NCBI GenBank assembly: GCA_964649145.1
Contig: CAZYOQ010000004.1
Span: 26,396-90,395, forward strand
Length of the DNA stretch: 64,000 nucleotides
Source: MGBC163016 sp964649145
Lineage (GTDB): Bacteria > Actinomycetota > Coriobacteriia > Coriobacteriales > Eggerthellaceae
Reading direction: 5' to 3'
A model generated the notes under the pieces. It ran no database searches and was not told the DNA's origin. It worked only from the letters and a program-made list of their open reading frames with translations. The position numbers and the translations under genes were made by a program. Of the stretch, positions 59,852 through 64,000 are shown one piece after another. Position 1 is the stretch's first letter. Every line of letters starts with the position of its first letter.

Positions 59852-61075
59852 GTGGCCCAAAAAAATTCAGTAGCAACGCAGGAGTTTTCTGTAGTTGATC
59901 GTATGCAAACTTCTAAGCTTCTGCAAAGTAAAGGTTTAAGTGTATATCCGCAACGTTGCGTGCACGTAAGAAACAGACATGCGTCGTGCAGCCGTTGTGC
60001 AGACGCGTGTACTTCAGGCGCTATTACCTTTGTCGAGGGTGAAAAGCGAATTGATCCAACGCTGTGTGTGGAATGCGGGACTTGTGCAACTGTATGCCCA
60101 ACAGCTTCTCTTGAAGCGCAACACCCTAATGATGCTCATATTGTGCGTGTTGCAAAGAAGTTTGCGCGTGCTTGCGGCGGTGTGGCCGTGGTGTCTTGTC
60201 ATCAGGTTGTGCATGAGGGATGGTCGATCATTAGCGAAATAGGTGAAGCACCTGCTGTAGAGGTGAAGTGTTTAAGCCGCTTAGACGAATCGATTTTGTT
60301 TACGTTAGCGGCTGCGGGCGTAACGACCGTGTGTGGTGTGCATGGCGCATGTGAAACGTGTGCGCGCAAACAGGGTTGTGTAAGTATGGCGCTTGTGCAA
60401 GAAACAGTAGAGCGCTTGGCGCGTGCTTGGGGAAGTAGTTTTCGTTATGTCTTGCAAGATACCTTGCCAGAAGGCGTGCTCATAAAAGCGAGCACTGCGG
60501 CTTCTTCAGAAACAGAAATAGCCAATGTGACTTCTTTTGAAGGGTTAAGTAAAGAAGATGCCGAAGGATCAAGTGAGTGTCTTTGCGAGCCCCCGCACCA
60601 TTCTGAGCTTGGAACCATGAATCCTGTTCACGTCCAAAAAGATGGCACACTTCCACATTTTGTTCCTACGAAACGCATTAAGTTGCTAGACGCGCTTGAA
60701 GCTCTAGGTCATCCTGTGCAAGAAGAAATAGACACGCGCTTATGGGGTCATATCACCATTGATATGACGAAGTGTCTTTCGTGCAAAATGTGTACGGTCT
60801 TTTGTCCGACGGGGGCGCTATGCAAGTTTCACGATGCAAAAGGCATTGCGGGAATTGAACATTACGCAACCGAATGTGTACATTGCGGACTTTGCCAAGA
60901 TATTTGTATGGCACACGCCATCACATGCAAAACGAAGGTATCAACACGTCAGCTTTCTGAGCACCTAACAGAGCGCTATCCAATGCCTGACCCTGAATGG
61001 ACGGCAGGCCCCACTCAAATTTTGCAACGTATGCGCACCAAAATTGGAGGGCAATCGGTTGAGCACAGCTACTAG
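59852..61075 (+). CDS. Polyferredoxin with FlpD/MvhD-like middle segment (copy 1)
   Basis: 407 residues, no signal peptide or membrane segment. N-terminal clusters begin with C36 in PQRCVHVRNRHASCSRCADAC (C36, C46, C49, C53), then CVECGTCATVCP. The middle (about 105-200) resembles the FlpD/MvhD subunit of methyl-viologen hydrogenase: a hydrophobic strand ending at Cys116, then CLSRLDES (140-147), then a loop with C161, C167, C170 and C176. Two more [4Fe-4S] clusters close the protein (CLSCKMCTVFCP, CVHCGLCQDICM). It may dock soluble electron donors to the membrane parts. The start is GTG 59852 with AAGGAGTGATG upstream. A paralogue lies at 62135. Confidence 0.75.
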   Translation: MAQKNSVATQEFSVVDRMQTSKLLQSKGLSVYPQRCVHVRNRHASCSRCADACTSGAITFVEGEKRIDPTLCVECGTCATVCPTASLEAQHPNDAHIVRVAKKFARACGGVAVVSCHQVVHEGWSIISEIGEAPAVEVKCLSRLDESILFTLAAAGVTTVCGVHGACETCARKQGCVSMALVQETVERLARAWGSSFRYVLQDTLPEGVLIKASTAASSETEIANVTSFEGLSKEDAEGSSECLCEPPHHSELGTMNPVHVQKDGTLPHFVPTKRIKLLDALEALGHPVQEEIDTRLWGHITIDMTKCLSCKMCTVFCPTGALCKFHDAKGIAGIEHYATECVHCGLCQDICMAHAITCKTKVSTRQLSEHLTERYPMPDPEWTAGPTQILQRMRTKIGGQSVEHSY

Positions 61076-61118
61076 GTGATCAATTTTGTTTTTTTGTTTA
61101 AGGCAAGAGGAGAATCTT

Positions 61119-62135
61119 ATGGTTGTCATATGGTTAAAAAATAAAACAGCACGCCTGCGACAGGTACTTGCGGCGACCTCAGCAATGGCGCTATTTGTTT
61201 GTTTTTTCTTATGCGCGGTGGGTTGCGCAAGCGAAACGGTTGGCACTTCAAGTACCGATAAGTACGAAGTCTTCCAAAACGATGAGACAAGCACCTTTGT
61301 TCCGCAGCCAACTTCGCTAGCATCAACGCAAATAGGCGAGAGTCTTATTCTTAAAGATGAGGGCTGGTGGGCTAAAGATAGCTACATTCATTACGGTATC
61401 AAAGTCACAAACCCCAATACTTCTTTGATTGCACGCGATGTGCCCGTTGAGATAATTTCGTATGACGAGTCGGGTAAGGAATTATCGCACGATGCCGATA
61501 TTATTTCTTTTATTGGGCCTGATACAACTATTGGCTTTGCCGGTGAATGTGGCAATGGCCAAGCACCGACTCGCGTTGAGATTTCGCTCGGTGAAGTTGG
61601 TGTTTGGCAAGATGCTGATGGCTATGTAGAACCTCTTTTGGTAGCTTCTATCACCGAGCAAGACAAGGGCTACTATCGCTATGAATTCACTGGCGGGGTA
61701 ACGAATAACACGAGCAATTACGTATCAACAGCACCGCTTTCTATTCTGCTTGAAGACAAAGAAGGCAATATTTTGGCGGGCTATACTGGTTCTACTAAGC
61801 GTATTAAGGCAGGTCGCACTCACGACTATCAAGTCACCATTAACACAGCTCCCGACCATGCCAAGGTAGAAGTCTTTGTGCAATGGTCTTCGTTAAATGA
61901 TGAAGCGAACGCCTCAATAGAAAGTCAGGAAGAGGGGAGTGTTTCTGGCGAGGCCACAAGTGCCGAAAGTGCTGAAAATTCCGAAGGTGCCCAAAGTGCT
62001 GAAAGTGCTGAAAGTGTCCAAAATGCCGAAGGCGCTGAAGGTGGTGTGAGCGTCGAAAGTATGGGAAGTGCTGCTGTATTGCAGGCTTGCACCTCAGGCG
62101 ATCTTATTACCAGCTTTGCGAGCAAGGAATCATAA
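61119..62135 (+). CDS. Lipoprotein of unknown function
   Basis: 338 residues. A hydrophobic signal (about 14-35) ends in AVGC, a lipobox, with the lipid-modified Cys at 36. The middle holds two FxxLxx-type beta-rich segments like those of DUF4352/FxLYD-type lipoproteins (SYIHYGIKVTNPNTSLIARDVPVEIISYDESG). The C-terminal region is low-complexity with repeated AES(A/V)(E/Q) motifs. It ends in TAATG, overlapping the next ATG, so it is in the operon. I choose ATG 61119, just after AAGAGGAGA; a longer in-frame TTG is poorly placed. Confidence 0.65.
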   Translation: MVVIWLKNKTARLRQVLAATSAMALFVCFFLCAVGCASETVGTSSTDKYEVFQNDETSTFVPQPTSLASTQIGESLILKDEGWWAKDSYIHYGIKVTNPNTSLIARDVPVEIISYDESGKELSHDADIISFIGPDTTIGFAGECGNGQAPTRVEISLGEVGVWQDADGYVEPLLVASITEQDKGYYRYEFTGGVTNNTSNYVSTAPLSILLEDKEGNILAGYTGSTKRIKAGRTHDYQVTINTAPDHAKVEVFVQWSSLNDEANASIESQEEGSVSGEATSAESAENSEGAQSAESAESVQNAEGAEGGVSVESMGSAAVLQACTSGDLITSFASKES

Positions 62136-63550
62136 TGGCACGCCTTGCTGATTACGAGGCCTTTTTGCACATTCTTGAGCAGATTGGCTTTCAAGTAAAC
62201 CCTCAGCAGTGTATTTCAGTGCGGAATCGTAAGGCGGAATGCCATAGATGCGCCGATGCATGTGTTTCGGGATGTATTGAAGTGGGCGAATCGGGTGTAG
62301 TTGTGCATACCGAAAAATGCATTGGATGTGGCACGTGCTCGACGGCATGTCCCACGGGTGCTCTTTTGCTTACAAACCCCTCCGACGCAGATATTGCTGA
62401 AGAAATGCGCGCCGTGCGAGATCACAATGCTGGGCAGGTGGTGATAGCTTGTGCGTCGCTTATTGAACAAGCAGGAAGCAAGCTTGACGGCGATTCAGTG
62501 GTGAAGGCGGCATGTTTAGGTCGGATTGATGAATCGCTTTTGGTTCAAGCAGCAAGCGAAGGAGCAGAAAACATTACGCTTGTTACTGGTGATTGTGCGG
62601 CCTGCCCCTATGCGGTAGGCGCAGAAATCATTGAAGAAGTAGTTCAAGGAGTTAGCATCTTGCTGGCTGCGTGGCATAGTAAGGTGCGCGTGAAGCTAAC
62701 GCATAAGTTTCCGCGCATATGTGCGCAGTTAGGCAAGGCTACTTATGATGTGCAGCGTCGTGAATTCCTACTAAGCATGAAGGAGGCTACTACATCTACC
62801 GCTCAGCAAACAGCACGTCTCTTCGTTAATCAGAAGTTAGGGGGCTTTGAGGAAGCTCCTTTGCACGAACACGTAACGCCTGACGGAACTTTGCCGCGAC
62901 ATATGCCTTTGCGTCGGGTGCGCTTGGCTCAAGCGTTAGAGCAGCTTGGGGAACCGCAGCCGGTTATGATTGAGTCGCGCTTATGGAATAACGTCATTAT
63001 TGATGATGAAAAATGCAATGGATGCCAAATGTGTGCTGTTTTCTGTCCTGGTGGTGCGCTATCAAAGCACCGAGAAATTGATGAGGCGGCTATGCAGGCA
63101 TGTTCAAAGTTGTATAAGGCGCCTGGTAATCCTCATGCTCTTCGGGAAACAAAGATAAGTGCAGCTGTGGCTAAGGAAAACATTGCTGCAGATGATGGGA
63201 ACAGTGCACCTGTGGGTTTAAGTACTAGTTCTAAGGGCGATACAAGCTCATCATCTACACGAAAAGTGCTCTATAAACGCCATAAAAATGCAAACGTAAG
63301 CAGTAGTTTTGGCACGGGCGAGCGTGTTGATTTATGCTTCACGCCTAGGCTTTGCTTGGGATGCAAAACGTGTGAGCAGGTGTGCCCGCAGGGTGCTATT
63401 CGTACAGAAAGTGCGGTCGCAGCTAAACACCTAGCAAATAATTACACCACCATAACGTCGCTGAAAGATATTTTCCGCGAAAAAGGTGGCCCCGATGCTA
63501 TTCGCAATTCAATGAGTAAATTAATCGACAGTCCGTATTTATGGGGCTAA
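62135..63550 (+). CDS. Polyferredoxin with FlpD/MvhD-like middle segment (copy 2)
   Basis: 471 residues, a paralogue of the gene at 59852. N-terminal clusters C26, C36, C39, C43 (QQCISVRNRKAECHRCADAC) and CIGCGTCSTACP. The FlpD/MvhD-like segment keeps VVIAC (C106), CLGRIDES (127-134) and a TGDCAACPYAVG loop, closer to classical MvhD than copy 1. C-terminal clusters CNGCQMCAVFCP and CLGCKTCEQVCP are separated by an 80-residue linker. The ATG overlaps the lipoprotein stop by one base. The two copies flank a lipoprotein gene and probably serve one pathway. Confidence 0.75.
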   Translation: MARLADYEAFLHILEQIGFQVNPQQCISVRNRKAECHRCADACVSGCIEVGESGVVVHTEKCIGCGTCSTACPTGALLLTNPSDADIAEEMRAVRDHNAGQVVIACASLIEQAGSKLDGDSVVKAACLGRIDESLLVQAASEGAENITLVTGDCAACPYAVGAEIIEEVVQGVSILLAAWHSKVRVKLTHKFPRICAQLGKATYDVQRREFLLSMKEATTSTAQQTARLFVNQKLGGFEEAPLHEHVTPDGTLPRHMPLRRVRLAQALEQLGEPQPVMIESRLWNNVIIDDEKCNGCQMCAVFCPGGALSKHREIDEAAMQACSKLYKAPGNPHALRETKISAAVAKENIAADDGNSAPVGLSTSSKGDTSSSSTRKVLYKRHKNANVSSSFGTGERVDLCFTPRLCLGCKTCEQVCPQGAIRTESAVAAKHLANNYTTITSLKDIFREKGGPDAIRNSMSKLIDSPYLWG

Positions 63551-63650
63551 AAGTAAAGTATGTGAATCTGCGTTATTTGTTTGTGCGTGTTGTGCGCTTT
63601 TAAATCGCAGTTTTCTAGTGCATTTATAAAAGGAACGGAAAGGAACTACG

Positions 63651-64000
63651 ATGGCCATTAGCAGACGGCGCATTTTGAAATTTGGTGTTAGCTACGGGAC
63701 GGGAGCTATCAACTTCAATAACGATTCGGTTGCTTATGATCGTGAGCTTAGGAAGCTTCCCGCAGATACTACTTTTACTGAATTTATGGATGCTCTCAAA
63801 AATGTTGACGAAATTTTGGCGGAGTACGCGCGAGCGCAGGCTGAAAAAGAGGCGCAAGCAGAGGTGCTGGATGAATCAGAAACGCCTGCTGAAGAAGAAC
63901 CTTCCGATAAACCTTTTGAAGAACCTTTTGAAAAAGCTTCCAGAGAAAACCCTGATAAAAACCCTGATAAAAACCCTGAAGAAAGCCCTGATGAAAGCCC
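63651..64000 (+). CDS. Unknown protein with proline/acidic repeats (partial, runs off the window)
   Basis: Starts at ATG 63651 after GGAAAGGAAC and stays open to the last base (116 codons visible). The N-terminus MAISRRRILKFG looks twin-arginine-like but lacks a following hydrophobic core, so export is unsure. Residues about 15-60 are charged helix. After about residue 80 come P-rich units such as NPDKNPDKNPEESPDESP, encoded by near-identical 15-bp DNA. It sits 100 bp after the second polyferredoxin on the same strand and may be the last gene of the respiratory unit. Confidence 0.5.
   Translation, partial: MAISRRRILKFGVSYGTGAINFNNDSVAYDRELRKLPADTTFTEFMDALKNVDEILAEYARAQAEKEAQAEVLDESETPAEEEPSDKPFEEPFEKASRENPDKNPDKNPEESPDES

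Overview
The window reads as a draft-assembly piece of a low-to-mid GC, strictly anaerobic actinobacterium of the class Coriobacteriia, most likely Eggerthellaceae-like. The evidence is a LuxR-type regulator fused to a polytopic membrane domain, a Tat-exported molybdopterin oxidoreductase operon, a ferredoxin-dependent 2-oxoacid oxidoreductase, and Tat-type cell-wall NlpC/P60 proteins. I cannot name a genus. There are four runs of exactly 100 N (743-842, 1975-2074, 4442-4541, 31814-31913). At least the last is a false gap: a 55-bp sequence is repeated on both sides of it.

Layout. 1-141: tail of a covalent-FMN protein. 500-1974 (minus): pspA and a TPM-like membrane protein. 2075-4394: trmFO-xerC. 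4747-8448: uvrA, with a LexA-like box upstream, and a membrane-anchored protein. 8588-10519: gdhA, preceded by three 17-bp tandem repeats, and rnhA. A large inverted repeat separates rnhA from the convergent dgt (minus, to 11948). 12027-16807: dnaG, def, fmt and rsmB. 16841-22037: an XRE-cupin regulator, an AMP-forming acyl-CoA ligase and a four-subunit 2-oxoacid:ferredoxin oxidoreductase. 22047-22877: an unknown membrane protein.

22938-33012 is a complete-looking pyrimidine operon (pyrR, pyrB, pyrC, carA, carB, pyrK, pyrD, pyrF; no pyrE). Its leader looks like a PyrR-controlled RNA switch that would hide the pyrR ribosome binding site. gmk, rpoZ and thiI follow. Then come an aminotransferase (minus), putP and two Tat-signal NlpC/P60 paralogues. 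41037-45964 is an information-processing block: tRNA-Tyr, tRNA-Thr, tRNA-Met, tuf, rpmG, tRNA-Trp, secE with an unusual repetitive tail, nusG, rplK and rplA, ending in a strong terminator.

46379-64000 is the accessory part: a secreted protein of unknown role, the membrane LuxR regulator, a UvrD-like ATPase with degenerate helicase motifs, and a respiratory operon. The operon holds a Tat molybdoenzyme, a DmsB-like ferredoxin, a DmsC-like anchor, an acidic unknown protein, a TorD-like chaperone, NapG- and NapH-like ferredoxins, two paralogous polyferredoxins with a central FlpD/MvhD-like segment, a lipoprotein and the start of another gene. My reading is a membrane-bound anaerobic reductase with its own electron-delivery and maturation proteins. 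Its substrate cannot be told from sequence. This region is the best candidate for something undescribed.
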